From Lycorma delicatula (taxonomy: Eukaryota > Arthropoda > Insecta > Hemiptera > Fulgoridae), in NCBI RefSeq assembly GCF_047948215.1, contig NC_134455.1, forward strand, positions 307,786,147 to 307,850,146: a stretch of DNA of 64,000 bases, written 5' to 3'. How positions within the stretch are numbered: position 1 is the first letter of the stretch; every line of letters begins with the position of its first letter. The translations under genes were made by a program, and so were the position numbers. The notes beneath the pieces were generated by a model. It was not told the origin of the DNA. It saw only the letters and a list, made by a program, of their open reading frames with translations, and made no database searches. Below, one piece after another: positions 1 through 11,600 of this stretch.

Positions 1-250
1 CTTGTAAAGCTTGAACATTCTGTGGTGTACGGACGGTTCGCTCACGGCCTGGAGGTTTCTTTTTCATTGCCGAACCAGTTTCCTCAAAATCAGATATCCA
101 TGTTTTAATTGCATGTGCTGATGGAACACGGTCGAGCGGTCCCAGATTAAAATGACTGTGAAATTCTCTACGCGCTTCCTCCACACTGTCATTGTTTTTT
201 TAAAACGCTTTGATAGCAGATGCACGTTGAGCACCACTTCAAAAATCCAT
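1..250 (-). pseudogene. DUF4817-type Tc1/mariner transposase, N-terminal fragment
   Basis: Reading leftward from the ATG at 250, the conceptual protein contains the stretch DFEETGSAMKKKPPGRERTV followed by RTPQNVQAL. This is the hallmark N-terminal helix-turn-helix region of the DUF4817 class of IS630/Tc1/mariner transposases, which are very abundant in insects; the domain binds the element's terminal repeats. The fragment runs off the left edge, so the catalytic DDE domain is not visible. It is inactive: in-frame TGA and TAA codons interrupt it within about the first 25 codons, before the conserved NDSVEEARREF stretch. Sequence from about 251 to 380 is probably the element's 5' flank and terminal region, but no end could be defined. 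Family assignment is confident; element boundaries are not. Confidence 0.85.
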
Positions 251-380
251 GACAACTAAATGGCAGGTTAGGTTAGAGAGGCTAGCGCCACTTATCAAGT
301 GGTACCAATCGCCCACGGCTACCAACACAACTTTCAAAATTTCCCGTTTCTTTGAATCACCTGTATTTGTTGGTAAAAGA

Positions 381-3359
381 TTGAATTTTATTAATATGTT
401 AACTAATGCTGATATTTAAAAGGTTTCATTTTCCATTACTCCAACAGAATAATTTCATAATCTTGTGAAAAAAAAATATTCTGTAACCTCAAATCAAATA
501 ATAATTTTTAACTATCTTTTATTGTTAGGATAAACGTGTATTTTTAACGTGTTTTGTTGTTCTTAAACGTGTAAAAATACACATTTAACCATATTATACA
601 AATAAAACACAAATCACAAAACATTTTTAGTTATTTTCAGTAATCAGCCTTTTGCAGTTAAATCTAAAAAAATTCCTTTTTTAAGCGATGAAACATAAAA
701 GTTTTGAACTATAAAGAATTAAAGTGCTGTTTATTACGTTTAATTAAAATTTTTTAGAAATTTAGAATTTTTTTAAAAATTAAATCAGAATTATAGTAAA
801 AATTCATTACTTGTTTTGAGTTTACTGTTTAAAAACAAAAGTTTAGGAGATATTATTTTAGGGGGACAGTATTACTAGTCCATATTACTTAATGTTTAAG
901 TCAATTTTATTATAATTGTTTTAAATTAAGAGAAAATAACCCTAAAAATGTGTTCGAAAATAATTATAGCCTATTAGGTTGGCTGGACTTAAAATTTTAA
1001 TGTATTGAATTTTTAACAATAACCATAGTGGTTTTTTGAAAAAAAACATTTATGTTTATGAAACACAATATTTAGCGAAACATACAAAAATCGGATAGGC
1101 ATCAGATATTAAATATGATAACTATTTAAATAAACATCAGGATATACTGACCTAAGAACAGTGTCATAAAATTTGTAACCTATTTAAAATTGGCCTTCTT
1201 CCAATTCTGGAACGCGATCGTAATATTGGAATGCAATGAAAACTTTGAAACTTATATGACCTTAATCAACCAAAACACTTGATATCCTTTTTAGTAAATA
1301 ATGTTCAGCTGACAGAGATGCGTGCATGGCTTTGTATGTTTTTAATTTTTTTGAAAAAATCGTAATATTAATCGTTATTTATTCTATCATTGTTTTAGTT
1401 CAAAGGTTTACTTTCCAAGGGCGGTATGGATGAATTATTTGTCGTTCAATAGAGCGTTTCCATATGCCCTAACATAATGAAAAAAATAATAATATGATAA
1501 TATAATATTTTATATCATATATTATAATATATAATAATATTATGATTTCATTTTGTGTTAATTAACTGGATCATCTCAAAGAATTAGTAAGAAAGTATGA
1601 GCCTATTCTCATAGTGGTTGTTTTGTTTCTGGAGGAATAAAATTTTTCAGCTTATGTCTAAGCCGATCAGCATTTATACTTTCATCTTAAATAAATATAA
1701 CTAAATCTTCCTATGAATTGTGGAAGAATCGAATTTTCACTGTTACTGGAAGAGGCCGTAGAGGGCCTTTTAGAGTCTTTTTTGTCGGTAGATCATGCTT
1801 TTCTCATCATCTAGCTTTATCAATATCCCTGATTTCTTTCTCTCCTGGGAAATTTTGTTAGATTCCTCATCGGATCCGTTCTCAGGTTACAGCGATAATT
1901 ATAGTTATTGAACCCTTTTATTTTTGTATAATAGAAACAGCTCTGCCTATTCAACTTGTCCAAAAAGATCTATCCAGACTATCTAATAACTAAAAGTACC
2001 TAGTAACCTAACCTAGTTACTAGTTACTAGTACCAAGTATTAGTAACCTAGTAACCTAGCTAACCTGGTAAATCCGGCTTAATATGCAAACCCAATATAT
2101 TCAGCACTAAAATATAATTTATTTCTATTATAAATAATATAATTAGATATAGAATTACAGAAAGATTTGAGAAGAATTATTGATAATCTCTACTTTATTA
2201 TGATAAAAATATCATTATGTCTATATCACATGTGTTTACCCTGCAAATGGAAGTGAACTTCTACGAAATGTTGTAAGGGTGTAGAAGAGTGTCTTTAAAA
2301 TGAATGATTTATTATCTACCTATAAATCTCAATAAGTTTATTAAATTACGATTTGATTAGAATGCTACTGGAGTTTCAGCATATAAATAGGTATTGTCTC
2401 TCCGGTTGAGTCATGTTATAAATACTTTACCGCGGTGACATCATTCTTTGTCATTGAAACGAAATATAAATTAAAATATAAATTTAAAAAAACACAGTGT
2501 TATTACAGCAATTTCAAGTACAAAAGAAAGTGCCGTATTTTTTTATTATGATTTCAATATTTCATTAATTTTTTTCGGAGATGTTACCTAAATCAATCAA
2601 ACTAAATAAATATCTTTGATGAGGGTGGATTTAAAACCAATGACGCCTGATTTATAATGGCTAGAAATTTGTACGTAACTGCCAACCATAAATAATTCAT
2701 AGTCTTAACTTTTCCGTGTATATTAAAAATATGCAATATCCGTCTATCCTCCGTTCAAACATGATTTTCGTTCTAAAAATTATTACGCTGTAAAGTAAAA
2801 CAAGGCAAAAAAATCTATAAAATATTAGCTATTAACAAACGGTACGCTCTTTGACAATTTCATTACAAATTATACATATTATTTTAGATTCTTTTAGGAA
2901 ATAAATCTATACTATTCCACTACCATCTTACATCTTCCAAATTCATTACATTGTAAAACCATAAAAACGTAATGTAAACAAAAAATAGTTCAATATTAAT
3001 ATAGTTTTAAGGTAGATGTGTGTATATATATGTTTAACCAAATTTAGTTCTAGTAGTTGAATATAACTTACTGCTTTTGTTTTTTCCCTTAAGAAGTTTA
3101 GAACTTTCAAGAAAATGCTTTTCTTCAGAACGTCTTTTAAATAAAATTTAATAATAACCTAATTTAAAATATTCATATTATAGTGAAGTAGTTTTACCAT
3201 CTCAGTCACTAATAAAAAGAAAATATAAATCAGTGATGTTAGTAAATATATCTTTCTATGTAATTTTGAATTTTATTTTTAATAAACGTTCTGACAAAAC
3301 AGAGAGCTCTGTAAAATAAACGTGAAAGCAAAACCAAAAGCTGTAAGTGTAACAATGTA

Positions 3360-3360
<1 letters not shown>
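381..3360. other. AT-rich DNA without recognisable genes
   Basis: No open frame with coding character and no known element was recognised. It holds AT palindromic low-complexity sequence at about 1491-1545, and a short cluster of tagtaacct-type direct and inverted repeats at about 1996-2068. Confidence 0.6.

Positions 3361-3363
<3 letters not shown>

Positions 3364-3397
<34 letters not shown>
3364..3397. repeat. (TA)n microsatellite, left of the mariner
   Basis: An uninterrupted alternating TA tract, followed by a short CA tract. It abuts the left end of the mariner at 3406. Confidence 0.95.
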
Positions 3398-3405
<8 letters not shown>

Positions 3406-3439
3406 AGGGTAAGTAAATTATTATCCGCAATGTAGTTAT
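3406..3439 (+). repeat. mariner left terminal inverted repeat
   Basis: Inverted match to 4651-4684; it would be the transposase binding site. Confidence 0.9.
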
Positions 3440-3478
3440 ACATTTTATTGCAATACAAACAGGAAATTTACGTGTACA

Positions 3479-4525
3479 TCACTTTTCAACATAGTCCCCT
3501 TGCATTTCAACGCACTTGGGACATCGTTGCACAAGCTTCCTGATGCCCTCATAAAAGAAGGTTTTCGATTGAGCTGCGAGCCAGGAATGCACCGCTTCTT
3601 TCACTGTTTCGTTCGAGGTAAATCGACGGCCCCTTAATGCCTCTTTGAGTGGACTAAACAAGTGGTAGTCAGAAAGGGCAAGATCAGGACTACACGGAGG
3701 ATGAGCCAGTACTTCAAAGTTGAGTTTCTGGAGCGCTCAGCAGTGTGGGCAGCAGTATGTGGACGGGCATTGTCGTGCAACAACACAACACCTTTTGACA
3801 GCAGTCCTCGGCGTTTGCTCCGAATTGCAGGTTTCGGCATCTCGCGCGCACTGTTTATTGTCGTGCCCCTTTCCTCATAATGTTCCACTAATGGGCCTTG
3901 TGAGTCCCAAAAAAACCGTAAGCATCAGTTTTCCTGCGGATGGTTGGGTCTTGAACCATTTTTTGCAGGGCGAATTTGGATGTTTCCATTCCATACTCTG
4001 CCGTTTACTCTCCGGATCGTAATGATGGATCCATGTTTCGTCACCGTGATGATTCTGTCTAAGAAGATTCGTTACCATAGCGATCCAAAAGATTTTGGCA
4101 GATGTCCAAGCGCGTTTGTTTATGCAACTGTGTGAGTTGTTTTGGGACCCATCTTGCACAGACTTTATGAAACCCAAGTCTGTTTGGATGATTTCGTAGG
4201 CAGAACCGTGACTAATTTGCAAATGATGTGCCAGTTGATCAATAGTTACTCGTCTGTCTAAGAAAACCATGTCACGTGCACGCTCAATGTTTTCCTTATT
4301 TGTGGCGGTAAACGGTCGTCCGACTCCTTCGTCGTGCATAACACTTGTGCGACCATTTTTTAATTTTTCAATCCATTCGTAGACACTCCGTTGCGGCAAC
4401 ATACTGTTCCCGTACTGTACCGAAAGTCTTCGATGAATTTCGGCCCCTGATACACTTGCCGACCATAAAAAACCGATCACTGAATGTTGCTCTTCTTTGG
4501 TGCAAACAGAAAGCGGAGCAGCCAT
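3479..4525 (-). pseudogene. mariner transposase (DD34D), frameshifted
   Basis: The transposase would cut and paste the element through a DD34D RNase H-like fold. Reading leftward from ATG at 4523-4525, the N-terminal paired helix-turn-helix region is open (GAEIHRRLSVQYGNSMLPQR, RRVTIDQLAHHLQISHGSAY). The catalytic region shows GDETWIHHYDPESKRQSMEW with the first Asp, LLHDNARPHTAAHTAE with the second, and SPDLALSDYHLF with the third. The C-terminus ends KCVEMQGDYVEK with a stop at 3479-3481, the expected mariner C-terminus. These segments lie in different frames: a +1 shift near codon 120 is partly compensated near GDETW, and further shifts occur near 3890 and 3660. All three catalytic residues survive but the frame does not, so this copy is inactive. 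Many related copies probably exist elsewhere in the genome. Confidence 0.9.
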
Positions 4526-4650
4526 GGTTAACGGCAGGGCAGCGATAATGCAACTAACCTACCAGCATCAAACCTGCACAGACATAACAACAATTAAGCC
4601 ACGCATGCGTCATCTACGCAACACGACAGACTAACAACATAAACAAAAAT

Positions 4651-4684
4651 ATAACTAAATTGCGGATAATAATTGACTTACCCT
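4651..4684 (-). repeat. mariner right terminal inverted repeat
   Basis: Inverted partner of 3406-3439. Confidence 0.9.
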
Positions 4685-4740
4685 CGTATATATATTTTGT
4701 TTTTAGTTTTGTGTGCGTGTGCGTGTTTGTGCATGCGTGC

Positions 4741-4927
<187 letters not shown>

Positions 4928-5458
4928 GTGCGTGTGCGCGCATGAATTTGTGAGAAAAGTCTACTGATTCACTCATAAAGAATCTACAATTTCCTAAGTA
5001 ACTAGAAAGCAATGGTGGTGGTTAAATAAAAATAAATAAAGATTTTTTTTACATCTAAGGACTTTTTTCCCTCCCCGGACCGGATCCCAGAACGAAGCAC
5101 AACACAGTCCGGGGGTGCCCATTTACTCTAATTAGCCTTTCCATCTACCGACAGGACAGGTCGGCTCGCCGGTCGGATCTTATGTTATCGCCTGCCTCTA
5201 ACTCCAGGGATAGGGTTACCAGGCACGACTATGCCCTGTTCCCCCACCACAGGAGTCGGGACTCGGTCTTTATGCCTTCTTGCCTCTATCAGAAACACTC
5301 AAAAGAGCATCCCCGCCGGAACTACTGTCTTTTCCATTCCCCCTACAAGAGGACAAGTGAGTCTCCGTGCCTCATCACTGCCATCCATCTGTGCAAGCAC
5401 AAATGAATAGCAGCTCAGCAGAGAGCTGTTCCTCACCCCCTCGTAGCACCTCTATTCT

Positions 5459-7044
5459 TCAGCCGAAGGATCCGACAAGCAAGAAATTGGAAAACCCATT
5501 ACCGGGCTGTACAACCCTCCAGCACGTGGCCCTCCGAACCACAGACTCTACACCTCCGCGAAGTAGGACATTGGGCCTGCTAGTAGGACATTGGGCCTGC
5601 TTATGACTCTCCTGACCACAGTTGAAGCACAGTTTGATGCGGTCAGGACCCGCGCATCCAAACATCATATGCTCCAGGCCCCAACACCTGAAGCATCGGT
5701 CTTCAGGGTCACGCATTCGGACCCGATAATGCACCCAGCCTACCTTCAGCCGCCGGTCAATCAACTGCTTGGCCACTCCATACGTCGTAATGACAATAGC
5801 GTTCTGCGTGCTACCAAATGCCGGACGGAGTAAAGACACGCGAAAATCGGCATCAGGTCCAACCACTCGCCTCACAGCCTTCACCACCACAACTTCAGTC
5901 ACCGTGTCCTCAAGGTCGTGAATATGGACCACAGCTCGCTGGCCCTCCTTCAACTGCAAGTCCACCCGCAATCCCGCCATACTACCACTAATGGCCGTCT
6001 TCAGTGCCGCAGCCCTGTCGGCACCCCGCACTCGTATGCGCAGTTCGTCCCAACTGTTCCGCTACAAAGACAGAATATCACCCATTTCCTGATCCTCCAT
6101 GGACTGTTTTACCTGCTTTACGAGGTCAGCGTACGATCGATCGGCAGACCAAACAACAACCGTACCATGTTCCTTCTCGGCCGGCGTAGAACGCCGGGGC
6201 GGGGAGGAACCACAACTCGCACTCCAGCGGGAGCTTGATTTCCCACCACCTTGACGCCAGATCCTTCCCGGCTAAACAAGTACAAGACCATCCGTTCGAG
6301 GCACTTCACAGGCCGACCAGGCGGAAGAAAGATGATCGACTCAACCGACTCACATTCAATGCTCTTTAACGCACCCAAGATCGTCGGAATAGTCAGTTTC
6401 TCCCCAGCTGCAGCATCATAGAAAACTGTGAAACGCTGCAGAGATAACGCAACCTCCCCTCGGTCAAGAAACCGAGAACAGTCCTCCTTGATGTCCCTCA
6501 CCGACGCTATAGGGCACATCCCGTGATCCTCATCAGACATGGTCACGAAGAGACCCACAAACTGGCCAGTAACCATGGCGGCTAGCGACCTCTTTGCCAG
6601 CCAGGTCCGAGACATTACGCTATGCGACCACCGCCTCAATCAACTCCGAGTCAGGCAGGGACTGACACAACACGTCTTCCAAGTCGTGGTCCCTCGAGGG
6701 GTGGGGGGATCTGAACCACGGCCTAAGTCTCTAGTGAAGCAGGATCCTCCCACTGCAGATGTGTCCAACAGGGACGTCCAAACCACACCAGATAGGCTTC
6801 TCTCCACCACCTGCAACATCCGGTCCACGACGCCTTTGATTTCCCGCTTGGTATTTGGGCATTGTTGCACAACGCCGTATAGCCACTCGACCGGCTCAAA
6901 GATCTTCCATAAAGCCGACATAGCCGTAGAACCTGCCAGGACCTGGAACCGTTCCTCACACAAGGGCTGATGAACCATACCGTCCGTCCCGGCCAACGAG
7001 ACACTTGATCCCCTGTCTGCCCCGACAGTAGCACAACCTTCCAC
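5459..7044 (-). pseudogene. R1-clade ORF1 (gag-like) with three CCHC knuckles, broken
   Basis: ORF1 proteins of R1-clade LINEs bind the element RNA and carry it to the nucleus. The N-terminal part (7044 to 6118) is one frame with a stop at 6640-6642, containing segments such as ERFQVLAGSTAMSALWKIF and LKSIECESVESIIFLPPGRP. Near 6130 the frame shifts, and the core continues to 5459, with another stop near 6080. CCHC knuckle 1 (CFRCWGLEHMMFGC) lies at 5654-5695 and knuckle 2 (CFNCGQESHKQAQC) at 5588-5629, both C-X2-C-X4-H-X4-C. A third knuckle (CRVCGSEGHVLEGC) is present at 5511-5552 but in another frame, because a 20-bp tandem duplication separates it from knuckle 2. Three such knuckles are typical of R1-clade gag. 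The copy is clearly dead. Confidence 0.85.
5562..5601. repeat. 20-bp tandem duplication inside the gag zinc-knuckle array
   Basis: The unit agtaggacattgggcctgct occurs twice back to back (5562-5581, 5582-5601) without mismatch. Twenty is not a multiple of three, so it shifts the frame between knuckles 2 and 3. Confidence 0.97.
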
Positions 7045-7057
7045 CCGAAGCTTCCTT

Positions 7058-7098
7058 TTCGAACGGGATAACGGGGAGGACCCGTTATCCCGTTCGAA
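7058..7098. repeat. perfect 18-bp inverted repeat, 5-nt loop
   Basis: Arms ttcgaacgggataacggg (7058-7075) and its exact reverse complement (7081-7098) are separated by gagga. It lies at the 5' edge of the R1-like element. Confidence 0.97.
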
Positions 7099-7109
7099 CG
7101 CGACAATTT

Positions 7110-9030
7110 GGCAATGATATACTGGTGAGATAGAAATCTAACAAATGAAAAACGCTCCTGACTGAATCAATTATCACTGATTCTTTCATTTTCCTAATAG
7201 CTATAAGTGTGAATATTTAGCCCAGATTTTCCTAAAAGGGTTTGCAGAACATGTAAGCTAAATTTGTCTTTATTAAAAATCACTGATGAGTTTAGAAGGT
7301 TATAAAAATTAAAAAAAAAAATCAGTATTTGTTTGTGCTGAGAACGCCTACCCCATTTACTTTAATGTTTAAGATATATTAACGTAGTTCTAAGTGTGTG
7401 ATTTCATGTAAAAATATTAAACAAAATAAGATATTTTGGCTGATATAAATTCTTTGTATCTGTAATAAAAAGCCTTATTAAAAAAAAAACTTTGAATCTT
7501 GTTACAATCTCGTGAATGTATTTATGTTCGTTAAGGAAAATAAACGAGGAATACGGGTCCTTTCAAATTATAATCAATTATGTTTATAAATTTAGTAAAA
7601 GATTAAAATTATGTGAAATTAAATATCTACCTAAAGTAAATAATAAATATCTAGCTAAGCTAGAGTATTAAATGAAGCTACTGAGATTTTTGAAAATTTC
7701 TTTCAGTAGTTTACAAAGTAAAATAATTGAGCAATATTAATTGAAATTATCTTAAATTTTGTTGCAAATTCGTTAAGAAAATTTATCCATTTCAGAAAAA
7801 ATAGAGTTAAACGATTTCAAATGATTGATACAACGCTCTAATACACAGCATTTGATAATTCATCACAAATGACAGGCTATACTTTCCCCTAACACGTTTT
7901 TCCAATTATTGATTCTAAGATGGCGCAAGGTTATCTAGATCAGTGAATTCGTAGAAACGCTTTTATAAAACTTAAATTTAATACACGAAGAAACATGGGA
8001 TACACAATATACACAGGTAACTAATTTTAATTAAATTACGTAACAAAATTAAACGAGATAAAAGACTACCGCTTTTTTAATCACGTCATTTCATTATTTA
8101 TGAGAAAATAAAACTTAGTACAACTTCCTTTTATCACTGAGCCGAATATGCTGATGAACGTCAGCAGGCTATTCATTTTTAGCGTTACTAGTAAAACCTC
8201 ATTTTGTTTACCCCAGAAAACATCATTACTATTCGGGAAATGAGTGCTATCTCTCAATAGTACTATTTGTGGAGTAAGAATAATTATATCTTAGATGCTT
8301 TACTTGGATCACAGAAGGAAAAAAATATTTTACATTACTCTAACTGAGAAGCAGATGGCAATATACTAACACCTATCATATGAATATAATATTTATCGTT
8401 TTAATTTTCTCTCATATTGAATTTTTCTATAAAAATAAAAACAAATCGAATATTTTAAATGAGAAAAATAAATAAACTTATTTAACAGTGTTATTATTAT
8501 TTAAAACTGAACAATTTTAAAGAAACGTTTTCAACGTTAGATTTGACTATTTTATTAATAAAAATTCTAATTAGTAATTAAAAAATGAATCAAACATTTT
8601 TGTTAAAATTAAATTTTTGTGCGATTTCTGATCAGCATTATGAGAATAATTAAAAATATACTTTTTAGAATATCAAGTAATACTTATTTTTAAATACAAT
8701 TTAGTACTATGAGAAACAAACAGAATAAAAATGTTACGACATCCCGCTATTAAGAGAAGAAAATTAAATTAACATGTTTTAAGGCAAATATTACATTTTA
8801 ATAAATGTATTTTTTTTATCTCATCAGTTAGGTGATTAACGACTACATTAGAATTGATTAGTTATTAGCATTTCTATTACTTTCCTGCTACTGAACCTGG
8901 GATTTTCGGTGTAGCAGATAAGCACTTTATCACCTACGCTAATGAAATGGTCAATTAAATAATTTTGTCGATAGAGATAAGTTTTATTTTTATTAACATG
9001 TTAACTAATTATTTAAATAATATTTGATTC
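7110..9030. other. AT-rich DNA without recognisable genes
   Basis: Only short frames and homopolymer runs were seen; no known element was recognised. Confidence 0.6.
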
Positions 9031-9032
9031 AA

Positions 9033-9265
9033 CCCACCGGATTGGTTTAGTGGTAAACTCGTCATCGTAAATCAGCCGATTTCATAGTCGAAGTTCTCAG
9101 GTTCAAATCCTAATAAAGGTTACTTTTATTCGAATTTGAAAACTAGATCGTGGATACCAGTGTTCTTTGTGGTTGGGTCTCAATTAACCACACGTCTCAG
9201 GAGTAGTCGACCTGAGTTTTTTCAAAACTACAAATTTATCGGTACAGTTACATAAACACTGATAA
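9033..9265 (+). mobile_element. tRNA-derived SINE, family A (copy 1)
   Basis: The head begins cccaccggattggtttagtg and carries an A-box-like TTTAGTGGTAAACTC and a B box GGTTCAAATCC, the internal RNA polymerase III promoter of a tRNA. The body includes gatcgtggataccagtgttc and aattaaccacacgtctcagg. The 3' tail seen in copies 3 and 4 is missing here, so it is 3'-incomplete or diverged. Confidence 0.85.
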
Positions 9266-9596
9266 GTCGCTAATGATTTTAATTGTTGATTCGGCTATAA
9301 AAAAAATGAATTACTATAAATTATCAAAAATATTTACTTCTTTTTTTGAAATTTTTTCCTATAGAAAATAATGCAAGAGATAAATATTAAAAATTGAAAA
9401 GCACGACTGCCAAAAAAAAAACATTGCTGTTTTATATAGAACAATTAAAGAGCGTGCGGGTGACAATTTTGTATATAGTATCTGTGTATAATGTAGTTAT
9501 TTTTTTTTAATTTATTTAAACATATTTATATGGTCTATGACAATTCCGATAATTACATTTTATGTAATTGTCGGTCGAAATTTTATGTAAACATAA

Positions 9597-9932
9597 GTTC
9601 GGAAACGCTTCGTTAGCGAGTGTCGCCTGGTGAAATATTTCGCTCTGATTTCTGCGCCTCGATAAATTTAACCCAGATTGTAATTCTTGGGACCAAAATT
9701 AAGGTGTAAGTTTTGTGGTTTTGTATGAAATCTGATCTGAATAATTGAGAAATTGAAAAAAATAGTACCAGGATTGTATTTTTAGTACTTTTTTTTTCCT
9801 AAAGTCTAGGTAAAAAACAAAAGATCGGGGACAAAAAAACATTCTTTTATTTTTTTGGCGTAAAAAAGTTTGTTAAATTGGTAATAAAAATAAACTATTT
9901 AAACAAAACTTGAGTAAAATGGTATGAATAAA
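9597..9932 (+). repeat. left long terminal inverted repeat
   Basis: Aligns inverted to about 10737-11093. Related but more diverged sequence appears again at 33.9-34.5 kb. Confidence 0.8.
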
Positions 9933-10200
9933 GACGCATAAATTAAATAACAACGTAATAATTTTGAAGTTTATGAAAATGAAAACATATTAAAATGTGG
10001 CAAATTTTAACTACGAATTAAACGAAACAAAATGTCCAGTATTACAAAATGTAAGAATTATATTTTGGTGCGGTATTATAGGTAACGAAATGTTATATTA
10101 CTATAGGTAATTAAATAACTAGTAGTAACGGTATTATGGGACCATTTATTTTCTATGAGAGTATTTCAGACGCTTCTTACTTAAATATTTTGTAGAATAA

Positions 10201-10413
10201 TTGCCAGATCTATTGGAAGTTGTTCTTTTGATAACAATAAGGCAAATAATTTTCCAGCACGATAAGGCAACTCCACACTTTTCTTTAGCAGTTAGACAAC
10301 ACTTAAATGTGTCTTATTTTAACAGTGAACTGGACCTATCAACTGGCCTGCAAGGTCACGTAACTTTGACAACCCTCTGGGCTACTATCTGTGGAGCTAA
10401 TTGTAATTATTAG
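10201..10413 (+). pseudogene. DDE transposase C-terminal fossil (DUF4817/Tc1-mariner type)
   Basis: The open frame reads FQHDKATPHFSLAVRQHLNV. This corresponds to the family motif in which FQQDGA-PHF carries the second catalytic Asp. After a frame shift it continues into the degraded equivalent of WPPRSPDLTPLDFFLWG, visible as the + strand reading PLGYYLWS near 10375-10400. The N-terminal DNA-binding part and first catalytic residue are not recognisable. The fragment lies centrally between the long inverted repeats, so it is probably the remnant of their own transposase. It is related to the fossils at 1-250 and 39.2-39.7 kb. Inactive. Confidence 0.65.
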
Positions 10414-10736
10414 TAACTGAACAGGGTGAGAATTCTTAGTGCAGTACAACTAATTCAAAAAATCCTGTTGAAATACTGAAAGCCCCTAAAAAATTGTTCA
10501 TCGGGCACAGTCTTATGTGACAGAGGAACCTTTTCTGTAGTTTACTTAATTGTTTTTAAGTTGTTTTTTGTTGTTTGTGTTTGTATCTGTTATTTTTCTA
10601 AAATATTTAATTGTTTTGTTTTATAATATTGCAAAATCTAATTCGATTAATAACTAGTTAAATCTGCCGCATTTTGACATGTTTTGTTTTTAAGAAGTTG
10701 TTTTCGAAGTTCTTACTTCGTATATAGCTTCCGTGT

Positions 10737-11093
10737 TTATTTATAACATTTTACTCAGAATCAAATTCCCTAAAGTTTTGTTTAAAATGTTTATATGTTT
10801 ACTACCCATTTAACAAATTTATTTTACGCCAAAAATAAAACTGTGTATTTTTTGGTCCCAGTCGTTTGTGTTTTTCGTCCCCAGTCTTTTTGTGTTTTAC
10901 CCCATATTTCTCAAAAGTTACTGAAAATACAGTTCTGGGACCTATTTATTTCAGTTTTATAGGTCATTTTTCATATAAAACTACTAAAGCTACACCTTAA
11001 TTTGAGCCCGACGAATTACAGTCTGGTTTGAGATCAGGGGGAAATCTTTCGCTAGCCGACACTCGCTTACGTACTTACGAAGCATTTCTGAAC
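10737..11093 (-). repeat. right long terminal inverted repeat
   Basis: Inverted partner of 9597-9932. It contains about 17 extra bases relative to the left arm near 10760-10777. Confidence 0.8.
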
Positions 11094-11099
11094 CTTTCT

Positions 11100-11600
11100 T
11101 TTTTCTTAAATAGGTGGAAGAACCCCATTTACGGGCGCCTGGGCAGTGTCGGTCTCGCTAACATTTTCCGCAAGATTTTATTAAATAAATATGTGTTCCT
11201 GCGCACTACCGATTAAACCTCCATCCCTGTCTACCCACCCTTCCTGGTACAGCTGGTGTGCATTATTTCAGGAAGGGGGAATACACCCTCACACACATTC
11301 AGACACCACAGTCAACAGACACGGACCTCACATCCACAAGATATCAAACATCAGATTCAGATTAAATCTCACCACACACACCACGAAATCCAATCATCAC
11401 TCACAAAACATACCCGCGCCTGTCCAGCTCCACACCCTCCGAGACCCCTTCTTCTACCGATGCAAGACTCTCTCAGACGTACAGTTCCTTCATGATCAAG
11501 CATCTCTGAACTTAATTTTATACAAAATTTCTTCTTAATTTTTACCACAAAATCATGTCCTGAACATTTACTACATTCTTCGTGAATCACTGTGTATATA
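11100..11600. other. GC- and C-rich island, unidentified
   Basis: Around 11204-11560 the + strand is C-rich with an open frame of 115 codons, ending in AT-rich DNA. No protein family was recognised. cccttcctg and caggaaggg form a 9-bp inverted pair around 11237-11279. It could be mobile-element debris next to the long-TIR element. Confidence 0.35.

Larger units (their letters stand above)
3406..4684 (-). mobile_element. mariner transposon with both terminal inverted repeats
   Basis: A 34-bp sequence beginning agggtaagtaaattattatc at 3406-3439 recurs inverted at 4651-4684 with about two mismatches. The total of 1279 bp is the usual size of a mariner, and the transposase remnant lies between the repeats on the - strand. 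The right end is directly followed by cgTATATA. The left flank is CA-rich, so the expected TA target duplication is clear only on the right. Both flanks are TA microsatellites, consistent with TA target choice. Confidence 0.9.
5050..7106 (-). mobile_element. R1-like non-LTR retrotransposon, gag region without RT
   Basis: This GC-richer island ends sharply in AT-rich DNA on both sides. On the - strand it begins near 7106 with the gag-like ORF1 and runs through three zinc knuckles. It then continues about 450 bp of sequence without a recognisable ORF and ends near 5050 in a short A tract (T tract on the + strand at 5043-5050). No endonuclease or reverse transcriptase is present. This is unusual because LINE copies normally lose the 5' end and keep the 3' end. 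An internal deletion or a gag-only derivative could explain it. The exact ends and a target duplication were not resolved. Confidence 0.7.
9597..11093 (+). mobile_element. DNA transposon with long (about 340 bp) terminal inverted repeats
   Basis: Sequence from 9597 (gttcggaaacgcttcgttag) to about 9932 recurs in inverted orientation from 11093 back to about 10737, with numerous mismatches and small indels. Shared blocks include the tract around aattaaggtgta, ttggcgtaaaa and aaacaaaact. A transposase fossil lies between the arms. No clean target duplication was found, so the element is old. Confidence 0.8.

Noticed and set aside
1991..2068. CRISPR-like short repeats (tagtaacct units)
   Set aside because: Irregular, overlapping direct and inverted units without spacers, in eukaryotic DNA; low-complexity sequence only.
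3662..4135. + strand frames across the mariner
   Set aside because: Antisense shadows of the transposase on the - strand.
5182..6238. + strand frames of 74-106 codons in the GC-rich island
   Set aside because: Antisense of the gag-like ORF1 and its 3' segment; no recognisable domain.
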